Shown: positions 17,751 to 26,698 of the stretch, in pieces
Numbering within the stretch: the stretch's first letter is position 1
How the letters are laid out: each line of letters opens with the position of its first letter
NCBI RefSeq assembly: GCF_008253865.1
Contig: NZ_CP042331.1
Coordinates: forward strand, 5,173,501-5,237,500
Reading direction: 5' to 3'
Source of the DNA: Bosea sp. F3-2
GTDB lineage: Bacteria; Pseudomonadota; Alphaproteobacteria; Rhizobiales; Beijerinckiaceae
Length of the DNA: 64,000 bases
The notes under the pieces: model-generated
The model's input: the letters and a program-made list of their open reading frames with translations, nothing else
Told to the model about the DNA's origin: nothing
Database searches by the model: none
Program-made: the position numbers and the translations under genes

Positions 17751-17955
17751 CCCTACAGGCGGGCGGACTATAGCGATCGGTCGATGCGGGTCAATCGGCG
17801 GAACGGCCGCCGCGGCAGGTTTCAGTGCGCTGTGCTCTGACGGCCGCGGTGGCTTCACGCATGCGCCCTTGCAAGGATGGCACACCGGGGCGGCGACAGC
17901 GCTCCGAAGGCTCGCAAACCGTTGCGTCACCCGTCGCCCCATGGTCTAGAGCGCC

Positions 17956-18567
17956 ATGCTCAAGCGCCTCTACGAATGGACCATGTCGCTCGCGGCCCGG
18001 CCGCGCGCCGAGCTCTGGCTGGCGATCGTCGCCTTCGTCGAGAGCTCGTTCTTCCTGATTCCGGCCGATGTGCTGTTCGTGCCGATGGCGCTGGCGCGGC
18101 CGCCGCGGGCCTACCGGTTGGCCTTCGTCGCGACGCTGTTCTCCGTGCTCGGCGGCATCGCCGGCTATGCGCTCGGCTATTTCGCTTTCGAGGCGCTGGC
18201 GAAGCCGGTTCTGGAATTCTACGGCAAGCTCGGTGCCTTCGAGAGCCTGCGTGCATGCGCCGGGCCGGATACGACGCTGATCCTGCTCACGACCTCCGGC
18301 CTGGCCCATCTGCCGCCGATCAAGGTGGTGACGATCCTGGCTGGCGCCGTCCATATCGGCCTCGCGTTTTTCGTCATTTCCTGCGTTCTGGCACGCGGGG
18401 CGCGCTTCTTCGCCTTGGCCTTCCTGCTGCGCCGCTATGGCAATGCGATCCGGCATTTCATCGAACGTCGCCTGAAAGTGATCGCGGTGGTCGGGGCTGC
18501 GGCGCTGATCCTGCTTTATTTCGGCCTCAAGCTCGTCGCAGGGTCGGGCCAGCTTCTTTCCTGCTGA
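17956..18567 (+). CDS. YqaA/DedA-like (SNARE-associated/VTT) membrane protein
   Basis: A 203-residue inner-membrane protein with four to five hydrophobic segments (LWLAIVAFVESSFFLIPADV at about 20-39; LAFVATLFSVLGGIAGYALG at about 55-74; later segments near 135 and 175). The ESSFFLIPADVLFVPMAL stretch and GxxxGYxxGY pattern are those of the YqaA branch of the DedA/VTT superfamily, whose members are linked to membrane lipid flipping and proton-motive-force homeostasis. It lies 8 bp before dsbB, so they form an operon. Confidence 0.83.
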   Translation: MLKRLYEWTMSLAARPRAELWLAIVAFVESSFFLIPADVLFVPMALARPPRAYRLAFVATLFSVLGGIAGYALGYFAFEALAKPVLEFYGKLGAFESLRACAGPDTTLILLTTSGLAHLPPIKVVTILAGAVHIGLAFFVISCVLARGARFFALAFLLRRYGNAIRHFIERRLKVIAVVGAAALILLYFGLKLVAGSGQLLSC

Positions 18568-18575
18568 GCCTTGCC

Positions 18576-19094
18576 ATGACCGCATCTCCAGCCATCGCAT
18601 CCCACGGTCCCAACCGGCTGCTCACGCCGCCGCGGCTGATTGCGCTGATCGGGCTTGCGAGCCTGGCGCTGATCGGGGGCGCCTGGTTCTTCGAGCTGGT
18701 CATCCACCTGCGGCCCTGCAAGCTCTGTCTCGAACAACGCGTGCCGCATTATGCCGCCATCGGCCTGGCGCTTGCCGGGCTGGTGCTGGCGCGTTCGCCG
18801 CTATTGCAGTGGCTCGTTCTGCTTGGGTTGGCTGGCTTGATGGCCTGGAGCACGGGGCTCGGCATCTATCACGCGGGCGTCGAATGGGGCTGGTTCGTCG
18901 GGCCGAATGATTGCGGCGGCGCCGGGTCGGCGGCGGCCGGCATGCAGGATTTCATGAAGCAGCTGCAGACGACCCGGATCGTCGCCTGCTCGGAGGCGGC
19001 TTGGCGTTTCCTCGGCCTGTCGCTTGCGGGCTGGAACGCGCTTGCCTCGGCCGGGCTGTTCCTGCTCGCCATCTTCGGGCTGCCAAGGCGGTAA
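18576..19094 (+). CDS. dsbB: disulphide bond formation protein B
   Basis: A 172-residue inner-membrane quinone-linked thiol oxidase that reoxidises DsbA. Four hydrophobic segments are visible, with the two periplasmic Cys pairs: Cys48-Lys-Leu-Cys51 (RPCKLCLEQ) in loop 1 and Cys113 with Cys138 in loop 2. The conserved Arg next to the first pair is present (LEQR). The start ATG 18576 lies within the intergenic gap after the YqaA-like gene. No dsbA is in the window. Confidence 0.92.
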   Translation: MTASPAIASHGPNRLLTPPRLIALIGLASLALIGGAWFFELVIHLRPCKLCLEQRVPHYAAIGLALAGLVLARSPLLQWLVLLGLAGLMAWSTGLGIYHAGVEWGWFVGPNDCGGAGSAAAGMQDFMKQLQTTRIVACSEAAWRFLGLSLAGWNALASAGLFLLAIFGLPRR

Positions 19095-19369
19095 GATCCG
19101 GCCATCTCTACCCAATAATGCTGCATCGCTGATTCAGCGATCACGAGGTCGCACGTCGAAAATGGCTTGAACGCCGCGACGGCCGTCATGGCCGATGTCG
19201 ATCAGGCCGAGCGCGGCGTGGTGGCAGCGATTGTGGTGGTCAGAAATCGGCGAAAGCGCTCGAGCGCGTCATCTGCCCGATAAGGGAGATATCGGCAATT
19301 TCGCCGCCATCGCCGACCTCATGGACTTCGCAGGAATCCAACCCATATTGATTCCACGGAGTTTTGAGC

Positions 19370-20755
19370 GTGAAACTCGCGCGGGTGGCCCTTTTCGCAG
19401 CGGCCGTCACGGTCGCGGCGATCCTTTCTCCCTTCTCCCCGGCCGGGACGGCGGAGAAGCGGGGCGCCTTGAGCATAGCGATCAACGGCGCCATCGGTCC
19501 GGCGAGCGCGCGTCAACTCAAGGAGGCGCTGAGCGTCGCGGCCGAGCGGAAGGCCGAGGTTCTCATCCTGCGGTTGAATACGCCCGGCGGCCTGGTCACC
19601 TCGATGCGCGAGATGATCGCCGACATACTGGCCTCTCCGGTTCCGGTCATCGGCTATGTCGCGCCGGCGGGCGGCCATGCGGCGAGCGCCGGGACCTACA
19701 TCCTCTACGCCGCCCATGTCGCGGCGATGGCGCCCGGCACCAACCTCGGGGCGGCCACCCCGGTGCAGATCGGTGGGCTGCCCTCGCTCCCCGGCGGCGA
19801 GAAGGATACCGGCCCGGGCGGCAATGGGAAGGACGCCAGCGGGCGGCCGCCCGGCGACGCCATGGCGGCCAAGGTGACCAATGACGCGGTCGCGCTGATC
19901 CGCTCGCTCGCCGAAATGCGCGGTCGCAACGGCGACTGGGGCGAGAAGGCCGTGCGCGAGGCGGCGAGCCTGTCGGCTAGCGCGGCGCTTGAGCAACATG
20001 TCATCGACTTCGTCGCCCGCGACACGACCGAGCTCCTGCAGCTGGCCGATGGCCGCACCGTCGAGGTGGCCGGCAAGAAGGAAGTGCTGGCTACGAAGGG
20101 CCTGGCTGTCGAGACGCTGGAGCCCGGCTGGTTCATCCAGCTTCTTTCCGTCATCACCAATCCGAACGTCGCCATCATCCTGATGATGGTCGGCATCTAT
20201 GGCATCGTCTTCGAGTTCATGAGCCCCGGCGCGGTGGCGCCGGGCGTGGTCGGTGTCACCTGCCTCGTGCTCGGCCTCTACGCGCTCGATCTGCTGCCGA
20301 TCAATTATACCGGGCTCGCCCTGATGCTGCTCGGCGTTGCCTTCCTCATCATGGAGGCCTTCAATCCGACGGTCGTGCTGGGCCTCAGTGGCGCAGCCGC
20401 CTTCCTGCTCGGCGCCACCATGTTGCTCCAGGTCGAGGGGCCGGGCTTCGCCATATCCTGGGCGGTCATCGGCCCCGCCGCCGCGCTCACGCTGGGGCTC
20501 GCGCTGCTTGCAGGCACCTATCTCTGGGCGGCGCGTCGCAATCCGCCGCGCGTCGGCGGCGAGGCCATGCGCGGTCTTGCCGTGGACATCCTCGACTGGG
20601 ACGGCGGCGAGGGCCATGTGCTGGCGCTCGGTGAACGCTGGCGGGCGAAGGCCGACGAGCCAATCGCGCCGGGGGACAGCGCCGAGGTGACCTCCGTCCG
20701 CGATCTCGTGCTGACAGTGCGGCGGCGCGATGCGACGAACGACGGAGCAAGATGA
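19370..20755 (+). CDS. NfeD-family membrane protein with ClpP-like serine protease domain
   Basis: A 461-residue long-form NfeD. After a signal peptide, a ClpP-class protease domain (about 30-210) carries the catalytic Ser in AASAGTYI (Ser106) and LNTPGGLV; the Lys of the Ser-Lys dyad is probably that in AKVTNDAVALI. Four to five transmembrane helices follow (about 235-390), then the C-terminal OB-fold NfeD domain. These proteins cleave or remodel stomatin partners. GTG 19370 is chosen because GGAG lies 8 nt upstream; a TTG six bases earlier is too close to it. The stop overlaps the SPFH start (ATGA). Confidence 0.9.
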   Translation: MKLARVALFAAAVTVAAILSPFSPAGTAEKRGALSIAINGAIGPASARQLKEALSVAAERKAEVLILRLNTPGGLVTSMREMIADILASPVPVIGYVAPAGGHAASAGTYILYAAHVAAMAPGTNLGAATPVQIGGLPSLPGGEKDTGPGGNGKDASGRPPGDAMAAKVTNDAVALIRSLAEMRGRNGDWGEKAVREAASLSASAALEQHVIDFVARDTTELLQLADGRTVEVAGKKEVLATKGLAVETLEPGWFIQLLSVITNPNVAIILMMVGIYGIVFEFMSPGAVAPGVVGVTCLVLGLYALDLLPINYTGLALMLLGVAFLIMEAFNPTVVLGLSGAAAFLLGATMLLQVEGPGFAISWAVIGPAAALTLGLALLAGTYLWAARRNPPRVGGEAMRGLAVDILDWDGGEGHVLALGERWRAKADEPIAPGDSAEVTSVRDLVLTVRRRDATNDGAR

Positions 20756-21540
20756 TGACGACGATGGTCGGTTATGTGGCCTATCTGATCATTGCGCTGC
20801 TGGGGGCCTTCTTCCTGTCAGCGGCGATCCGCATCCTGAGGGAATATGAGCGCGGCGTGGTCTTCACGCTCGGCCGCTTTACCGGGGTCATGGGGCCGGG
20901 GCTCATTATCCTCGTTCCCTTCATCCAGCAGATGGTGCGCGTGGACCTGCGCGTCGTGGTGCAGGACGTGCCCCCGCAGGACGTCATCTCGCGTGACAAC
21001 GTCTCGGTGAAGGTCAACGCAGTGCTCTATTTCCGCATCGTCGACGCTGAGCGCGCGATCATCCAGGTCGAGGATTTCATGACCGCCACCAACCAGCTGG
21101 CGCAGACCACGCTGCGCTCGGTGCTCGGCAAGCACGAGCTCGACGAGATGCTGGCCGAGCGCGACAGGCTCAACAGCGACATCCAGGAGATCCTCGACCA
21201 GCGCACCGATGCCTGGGGCATCAAGGTCTCCAATGTCGAGATCAAGCATGTCGACCTCAACGAAAGCATGGTCCGCGCCATCGCCAAGCAGGCCGAGGCG
21301 GAGCGGCTGCGGCGCGCCAAGGTGATCAACGCCGATGGTGAGCAGCAGGCCGCGGCAAAGCTGGTCGAGGCTGGCCGCATGTTGGCGGCCGAGCCGCAAG
21401 CGATGCAGCTGCGCTATTTCGAGGCGCTGCACGACATCGCCGGCGAGCGCTCCTCGACAGTGGTGTTCCCTCTGCCGGTGGATTTGCTGAGGATGTTCCT
21501 GAAGCAGCCGGGCGGTGATGGCGGGGGCACGAGCGGCTGA
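20752..21540 (+). CDS. SPFH/stomatin-like protein (slipin)
   Basis: A 262-residue membrane-anchored scaffold protein: one N-terminal helix (about 6-27), then the SPFH/band-7 domain (REYERGVVFTLGRFTGVMGPG; DVPPQDVISRDNVSVKVNAV) and a coiled-coil-prone helix rich in Ala/Glu (KQAEAERLRRAKVINADGEQ). It overlaps nfeD by 4 bp; this nfeD-slipin pair is conserved in bacteria and acts in membrane microdomain organisation. Confidence 0.95.
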   Translation: MMTTMVGYVAYLIIALLGAFFLSAAIRILREYERGVVFTLGRFTGVMGPGLIILVPFIQQMVRVDLRVVVQDVPPQDVISRDNVSVKVNAVLYFRIVDAERAIIQVEDFMTATNQLAQTTLRSVLGKHELDEMLAERDRLNSDIQEILDQRTDAWGIKVSNVEIKHVDLNESMVRAIAKQAEAERLRRAKVINADGEQQAAAKLVEAGRMLAAEPQAMQLRYFEALHDIAGERSSTVVFPLPVDLLRMFLKQPGGDGGGTSG

Positions 21541-21581
21541 ACGCGTGGTCTTTTCCTTGAGGGGGTGAAACAAACCTTGAG

Positions 21582-21713
21582 GTGCCCCCCAACCTCGAGA
21601 TGCAGGAGCATGGTCGGCGCGGCTATGGCCCACCGCGGGGCTACTACGGACATCGACGCTACGGCCCGCCACCCGGGCTCGTCTATCGCTACGGCTATCC
21701 GGATTACGACTGA
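21582..21713 (+). other. doubtful 43-codon Gly/Tyr/Pro-rich ORF or gene remnant
   Basis: A GTG (21582) or internal ATG (21600) opens a frame ending at TGA 21713 whose product (EHGRRGYGPPRGYYGHRRYG and on to YGYPDYD) resembles the C-terminus of small secreted Gly/Tyr-rich proteins. A nearby GTGAAACAAACC after GAGGGG looks like the start of a signal peptide in a different frame, so this may be a frameshifted remnant. No other gene is visible in the 396-bp gap 21541-21936. Confidence 0.25.
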
Positions 21714-21936
21714 CCGGCGGGTGTCGGCGCCGGGGCCTATCCGCAACCGGTTCGTCGGCGCGTCCCAAGCCTTGGGGACAGAACAGCGGCGGCGGCGGCG
21801 CTAGGCTCGCTGCAGAACTCCCGTCTCGGCGACTCGCTGGCGGGCCACAGGAAAGCAGCGGCGGCGCGCCTCGCCCGGATGCCTCGGCGGCGTCCGCGAG
21901 CCAGGCGGGCCACGCCTTAGGGAAGAGCGGTTCACC

Positions 21937-23298
21937 ATGTCCGTCAGCCTCGTCGCCGAACATTCCGCAGAAACCGACGCAGCGCCGGCTGAGCATCTCG
22001 ACGAGACCCATGCAGCGGCGCTGGTCAGTTGGGTGCCCTCGGCCCGCGGCCATGCCGAATTCCCGATCCAGAACCTGCCCTTCGGCGTGTTCTCCCCGCA
22101 CGGCCAGGCGCCGCGTGGCGGGGTCGCGATCGGCGACGTGATTCTCGACCTCGCAGCGCTTGCCGCATCCGGGCTCGCCGGTGATGAGCTTGCCGAGGTG
22201 ACCGCCGCAGCCGCGGCCCCGCGCCTGAATGGGTTCCTGGCGCTCGGCTCCGACGCGCGACGCAGGCTGCGCGCCCGCCTCTCCGCCCTGCTGCGCGAGG
22301 GCGCCCCCGAACGCGCGTCGGTGGAGCGCATGCTGCATCGCGCCGGCGACTGCCGCATGGGCCTGCCGGCCCAGATCGGCGACTACACGGATTTCTATGC
22401 CGGCATCCAGCACGCCATCAACATCGGCACGCTGCTGCGGCCGGACAATCCGCTGCTGCCGAACTACAAGCACGTTCCGATCGGCTATCACGGCCGCGCC
22501 TCCTCGATCGTGCCCACCGGCAGCGCGGTGCGGCGCCCGAACGGCCAGCGCAAGCGCCCGGACGAGAGCGCCCCGAGCTTCGGCCCCTGCCGCAATCTCG
22601 ACTATGAGCTCGAGCTCGGCGTCTGGATCGGCCCTGGCAATGCGCTCGGCACGCCGATCGGTATCGACGAGGCGCAGGAGCATGTCGCTGGCCTGTGCCT
22701 GTTGAACGACTGGTCCGCTCGCGACGTCCAGGCCTGGGAGTACCAGCCGCTCGGCCCCTTCCTCGCCAAGGATTTCGCCACGACGATCTCGCCCTGGATC
22801 GTCACCGCTGAGGCGCTCGCACCCTTCCGGGTGGCGCAGGCGCCGCGCCCGGAGGGCGATCCGGCGCCCCTGCCTTATCTGCAGACGAGCCGGCCCGACC
22901 GGCCCGCCGCCTATGACATCACGCTCGACGTGCTGCTGCAGAGCGAAGCGATGCGTGAGCAGGGCCTTGCGCCGCACCGGCTGTCACGCGGCACGACGCG
23001 CGATCTCTACTGGACGGTTGCGCAGCTCATCGCACATCACAGCTGCAATGGCTGCAACCTGCAGCCTGGCGACCTGTTCGGCACGGGCACGATCTCGGGC
23101 CGCGCGCCCGACAGCTTTGGCAGCCTGATGGAGATTTCGCGCGGCGGGCGCGAACCGCTGACCCTGCCGAGCGGCGAGACCCGCACCTACCTCGCCGATG
23201 GCGACGAGATCATCATGCGCGCCAGCGCCAGCCGCGAAGGTTTTACCACGATCGGTTTTGGCGAATGCCGGGGGAGGATCCTGCCGGCGCTTTCCTGA
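21937..23298 (+). CDS. fahA: fumarylacetoacetase
   Basis: A 453-residue enzyme that hydrolyses 4-fumarylacetoacetate to fumarate and acetoacetate, last step of tyrosine/homogentisate catabolism. The N-terminal SH3-like domain (FPIQNLPFGVFSP) precedes the catalytic domain with DYTDFYAGIQHA, PIGYHGRASSIV and the metal/catalytic signature LDYELELGVWIG; DWSARDVQAWEYQPLGPF and CNLQPGDLFGTGTISG are also intact. This is the eukaryote-type full-length FAH, not the short FAH-domain hydrolase. It carries about 20 extra N-terminal residues. A hairpin follows the stop, and a GntR gene is next. Confidence 0.95.
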   Translation: MSVSLVAEHSAETDAAPAEHLDETHAAALVSWVPSARGHAEFPIQNLPFGVFSPHGQAPRGGVAIGDVILDLAALAASGLAGDELAEVTAAAAAPRLNGFLALGSDARRRLRARLSALLREGAPERASVERMLHRAGDCRMGLPAQIGDYTDFYAGIQHAINIGTLLRPDNPLLPNYKHVPIGYHGRASSIVPTGSAVRRPNGQRKRPDESAPSFGPCRNLDYELELGVWIGPGNALGTPIGIDEAQEHVAGLCLLNDWSARDVQAWEYQPLGPFLAKDFATTISPWIVTAEALAPFRVAQAPRPEGDPAPLPYLQTSRPDRPAAYDITLDVLLQSEAMREQGLAPHRLSRGTTRDLYWTVAQLIAHHSCNGCNLQPGDLFGTGTISGRAPDSFGSLMEISRGGREPLTLPSGETRTYLADGDEIIMRASASREGFTTIGFGECRGRILPALS

Positions 23299-23307
23299 GC
23301 GCGCGGA

Positions 23308-23329
23308 CTGTCCCCTGCGACGGGGACAG
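23308..23329 (+). terminator. hairpin after fahA
   Basis: CTGTCCCC / GGGGACAG, perfect 8-bp arms with a 6-nt loop, 10 bp beyond the fahA stop. There is no T-run, so termination may be partial. It separates fahA from the GntR gene at 23397. Confidence 0.5.
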
Positions 23330-23396
23330 CCCATCTGCATAGCCCGTGGCAAGTTGGATGTCCTACAAGTCGCATTGCCCGACGCACGGACACCGC

Positions 23397-24143
23397 ATGC
23401 AGAGACATCTCATCACTTCGGCCGCTGATCCCGCCCCCCTCGGCGAGGACCGCGCTGCTGTCGCGCGCAGCCGCTCCGGCGATATCTATGAGACCCTGCG
23501 CAATGCCATCCTCTCGGGCGAAATCCGACCGAACGAACCGCTGATCGAGGCGGATCTGGCGGCCAGCTTCGGCGTCAGCCGCACGCCGATCCGCGAAGCG
23601 CTCCAGCGGTTGGCGGTCGAACAACTCATCATCCCGCGCAAGCGCGGCTGGTCGGTGCGCGAGATCACCGCGGCCGAAGCCAGCGAGAACTCGGAGGTGC
23701 GCGCTGCGCTCGAAGGCTATGCCGCGCGGCTCGCCGTCGAGAGGGCGACCGACGAGGAGATCGCGGCCGTGACCGCGATCCATCGCAGGCGGCTCGCGAT
23801 CGAGCCGAACGACGATGCGGCGCGCGTCGAGACGAACCGCGAGTTCCACGGCCTCATCGTCGCCGCCGCCAGGAACGTGAAGTTGCGCGACGCCATCCTC
23901 CGCTCGGGGCGCTTCTACTTCAACGGCTCGGTCGCTCGCCGCACCAGCGAGGAGGAGTTTCACCTCAGCAATCGCGACCACGAGCAGATCGTCGCGGCGC
24001 TGCAGGCCCGCGACGGCGATGCGGCCGAGCTCGCCATGCGCAACCACATCCTGCGCACATTCCACATCTTCCGCAAACTCTCCTACCCGACGAGCGAGGC
24101 CGCCTCGCTCGCGCCGCTGCACGGCGCTTCCGGACGCGGCTGA
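23397..24143 (+). CDS. GntR-family regulator, FCD type
   Basis: A 248-residue regulator with an N-terminal winged HTH (IYETLRNAILSGEIRPNEPL, then FGVSRTPIREALQRL; about 28-85) and an FCD domain (about 100-225) with the usual His/Asp metal-site residues (REFHGLIVAAARN; SNRDHEQIVAAL). It sits between fahA and the branched-chain-type ABC operon, so it probably controls one or both. Start ATG 23397 (MQRHLIT) is chosen; an in-frame start 51 nt upstream lacks a ribosome site. Confidence 0.85.
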   Translation: MQRHLITSAADPAPLGEDRAAVARSRSGDIYETLRNAILSGEIRPNEPLIEADLAASFGVSRTPIREALQRLAVEQLIIPRKRGWSVREITAAEASENSEVRAALEGYAARLAVERATDEEIAAVTAIHRRRLAIEPNDDAARVETNREFHGLIVAAARNVKLRDAILRSGRFYFNGSVARRTSEEEFHLSNRDHEQIVAALQARDGDAAELAMRNHILRTFHIFRKLSYPTSEAASLAPLHGASGRG

Positions 24144-24202
24144 GCCCCGCGCCGCAGCTGACGCGCAGGGATCAGAGCGCTGTGATTTGGTGGAATCGTG
24201 CC

Positions 24203-24308
24203 GTCATTCCGGACAAGCCGCGATAGCGGCGCCGCTCCGGAATCCATCGTAGAGCGCCGGAGCCCTATGATGGATTCCGGCGCTCCGCTTCGCTGCGGCC
24301 GGAATGAC
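24203..24308. repeat. 106-bp repeat with GTCATTCCGG terminal inverted repeats
   Basis: Terminal arms GTCATTCCGG (24203-24212) and CCGGAATGAC (24299-24308), with nested inverted arms GGAATCCATC and GATGGATTCC inside. It has the same design as 17339-17472. It occupies the 370-bp gap 24144-24513 ahead of the ABC operon; nothing else is recognisable there. Confidence 0.72.
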
Positions 24309-24513
24309 GCAGCGTTTCCGAGCAAGAACAGCACGCTCCAAGCGAAGCCGCTTGAGCCGCTGCCGCCTGCCTGCGCCGTCACCGGAGCTGTCCCAATTCC
24401 CTGTGACAGGCGGCTGCGAAAGGGCCGCTATGATCAAGGCACGGCTCGATGCGACGGTGCCATACGCAGGCTCGACCGCACGAAGAAGAACGGGCGACAC
24501 AGGGAGAGATCCG

Positions 24514-25722
24514 ATGAAGGCGAAGACGATTGGTGCCAGCCTGTCCGTTGTGGCCGGCTTGCTGATGAGCATGGCGGCCGGGGCCCAGGAGCCCGGCATT
24601 ACCGAGAAATCGATCAAGATCGGCATCTTCGGCCCGCTCTCGGGTCCGAACATGGCCTATGGCTTCGACGTCGTGAACGCCGCCAAGATGTATTACGACA
24701 AGATCAACAAGGAAGGCGGCATCCACGGCCGCAAGATCGAGTACGTCGTCGAGGACGACCGCTGCAACGCCAATGATCTCGTCGCCGCCGTCAAGAAGCT
24801 CGTCGAGCAGGAGCAGGTCTTCATGCTCAATGGCGGCTCCTGCTCGGCCGCGGTCGTCGCCGCCAAGGACTATGTCGTGCGCAACAAGGTGCCCTATCTG
24901 ATGCTGAACGCATCGGGCGACGGCGCGCTCTACCCGCCGACCGACTACATCTTCGGCGCCTTCTCGATCTCGCAATACGCCGTCGGCGGCGCGATGGTGG
25001 AGTTCGCGGCCAAGAGCTTGAACGCCAAGACCATCGGTTACATCAACCATGACGACGCCTATGGCGCCTGGAACCTGGAAGGCTCGCAGGCCGACGCCGC
25101 GACGAACGGGGTCAAGCTCGCCGTCGAGTCGGTGAGCCCGAGCATCAACGACGTCACCGCGCCCTTCCTGAAGCTGCGCGCCGCCAATCCCGACGTGCTG
25201 CTGATCGTGACCTATGCCCGCCCGGCGGCGCTGCTGGTCAAGAAGGCGGCCGAGCTCGGCTACAACAAGCCGATCATCCTCTCGGTGACCGGCACGGCGA
25301 GCCTGTCGCAGCTGGTCGAGAATGTCGGCAAGCCGGCGCTGAAGAACTTCTACATCCAGGAGGTGATGGTCGACTCGCCCGGCGGCGAGAAGCTGAAGCC
25401 GATCTACGACATGTACAAGGCCGCCTATCCGGACCTCGCCGCCAAGCCCGACCATCCGCAGACCTACATGCCCTACGGCATCCCCTCCGCGATGTCGCTG
25501 GTCAAGGCGCTGCAGGATGCCGGCCCGAACCCGACTCGCGAAAAGGTGCTCGAAGCGCTGAAGAAGCAGGATTTCGACTCCGGCGTCATGGCCGGGCGGA
25601 TGAAGTTCGGTCCCGAGGAACGGGCGGCCAACAAGTCGACGATCTTCATCAAATATGACGGCACGACGATGACCCCGCAGCCCGGCGTCTTCACCAGCCG
25701 CTGGACCTACAAGGCGAAGTAA
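24514..25722 (+). CDS. branched-chain-type (HAAT) ABC substrate-binding protein
   Basis: A 402-residue periplasmic binding protein of the LivK/HAAT class. Signal peptide MKAKTIGASLSVVAGLLMSM with cleavage near AGAQ, then the type I periplasmic-binding fold (SIKIGIFGPLSGPNMAYGFD; NGGSCSAAVVAAKDY; YARPAALLVKKAAELGY). HAAT systems import branched-chain amino acids but also many aromatic acids and amides, and this one lies in a catabolic block. ATG 24514 follows AGGGAGAG. It is first in the transporter operon and is followed by a hairpin. Confidence 0.92.
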   Translation: MKAKTIGASLSVVAGLLMSMAAGAQEPGITEKSIKIGIFGPLSGPNMAYGFDVVNAAKMYYDKINKEGGIHGRKIEYVVEDDRCNANDLVAAVKKLVEQEQVFMLNGGSCSAAVVAAKDYVVRNKVPYLMLNASGDGALYPPTDYIFGAFSISQYAVGGAMVEFAAKSLNAKTIGYINHDDAYGAWNLEGSQADAATNGVKLAVESVSPSINDVTAPFLKLRAANPDVLLIVTYARPAALLVKKAAELGYNKPIILSVTGTASLSQLVENVGKPALKNFYIQEVMVDSPGGEKLKPIYDMYKAAYPDLAAKPDHPQTYMPYGIPSAMSLVKALQDAGPNPTREKVLEALKKQDFDSGVMAGRMKFGPEERAANKSTIFIKYDGTTMTPQPGVFTSRWTYKAK

Positions 25723-25742
25723 GCCGCGCCTGCGGCAGCGAC

Positions 25743-25767
25743 GGGCGGCGTCTGAAGCGCGCCGCCC
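25743..25767 (+). terminator. hairpin between binding protein and livH
   Basis: GGGCGGCG (25743-25750) pairs with CGCCGCCC (25760-25767) around a 9-nt loop, 20 bp after the binding-protein stop. No T-run. Probably sets the ratio of binding protein to membrane components. Confidence 0.55.
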
Positions 25768-25793
25768 GCCTTCCCTGAACCTCTGGGCCGGAC

Positions 25794-26696
25794 ATGGACC
25801 TGCAACTCGCTCTGATCTTCCTGCAGCAAGGCATCGCTTCCGGGCTGGTCTCGGGAAGCGTCTACGCCCTGCTGGCGCTCGCCATCGTCATCATCTTCAA
25901 GACCTCCGAGGTGCCGAACTTCGCCCAGGGCGAGGTCTTCATGGCGGCGGGCTACATCGCCCTCTACCTCTTCGTCTTCCAGCAGATGCCGATCTGGGTG
26001 GTGCTGCCGGCGACGCTGGTCGCGGCCTTCCTCGCCATGGCCCTGTTCCGCCGCATCGTGCTGGACCAGGTCGCGAAGTCGGCGAAGGATCTGGTCTACC
26101 TCGTCATCGCGACCCTCGGCCTCTCCTATGTGCTGAAGGGGCTCGTCCGCCGCACCGGCTTCGGCGACACGCCGCGTTCCTTCCCGGCGCTGGTGCCGAC
26201 CGACTCGGTCATGATCGGCCAGGCCTCGGTCACGGTGCTCGACCTGACCATCCTCGGCACGGCGCTCGCCGTGATGGCGGCGTTCTTCTGGATGTTCAAC
26301 TACACCAAGATCGGCCGGGCGATGCGCGCCGTCGGCATGAACCCCAAGGCCGCCCAGCTCGTCGGCGTCGATCTCGGCCGCTGCCACATGCTGATCTGGG
26401 GGCTTTCCGGCGTGATCTCGGCGATCGCCGCCCTGCTGATTTCGCCAAAAATCCTGATGACGGCCGATATGGGCTCGATCGTGATGCTCGCCTTCGCAGC
26501 GGCGATCGTCGGCGGTTTCTCCAGCCTGCCCGGCGCGGTGGTCGGCGGTTTCGTCATCGGCATCGTCGAGAACCTCGTCGGCCTCTTCATCTCCTCGCGC
26601 GCCATCGTGCTCGCGCCGTTCCTCGCCATCCTGCTCGTGCTTGTGATCCGGCCGCAGGGCCTGTTCGGCGGCAAGCTGACGATCAAGAAGGTCTGA
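25794..26696 (+). CDS. livH: HAAT ABC permease, LivH type
   Basis: A 300-residue permease with about eight hydrophobic helices. The start LALIFLQQGIASGLVSGSVYALLAL and the later IGRAMRAVGMNPKAAQLVGV, containing the ATPase-contact loop, are typical LivH features. It is followed after 2 bp by livM, in a tight operon. Confidence 0.93.
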   Translation: MDLQLALIFLQQGIASGLVSGSVYALLALAIVIIFKTSEVPNFAQGEVFMAAGYIALYLFVFQQMPIWVVLPATLVAAFLAMALFRRIVLDQVAKSAKDLVYLVIATLGLSYVLKGLVRRTGFGDTPRSFPALVPTDSVMIGQASVTVLDLTILGTALAVMAAFFWMFNYTKIGRAMRAVGMNPKAAQLVGVDLGRCHMLIWGLSGVISAIAALLISPKILMTADMGSIVMLAFAAAIVGGFSSLPGAVVGGFVIGIVENLVGLFISSRAIVLAPFLAILLVLVIRPQGLFGGKLTIKKV

Positions 26697-26698
26697 TC

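Noticed and set aside
17586..17942. 118-codon minus-strand ORF containing AELVDALDSKSSS
   Set aside because: This is the usual spurious translation of tRNA-Leu; the tRNA gene at 17666-17750 explains it.
21600..21713. Firm call of a small secreted protein gene
   Set aside because: No signal peptide in frame and no ribosome site; retained only as a doubtful remnant.
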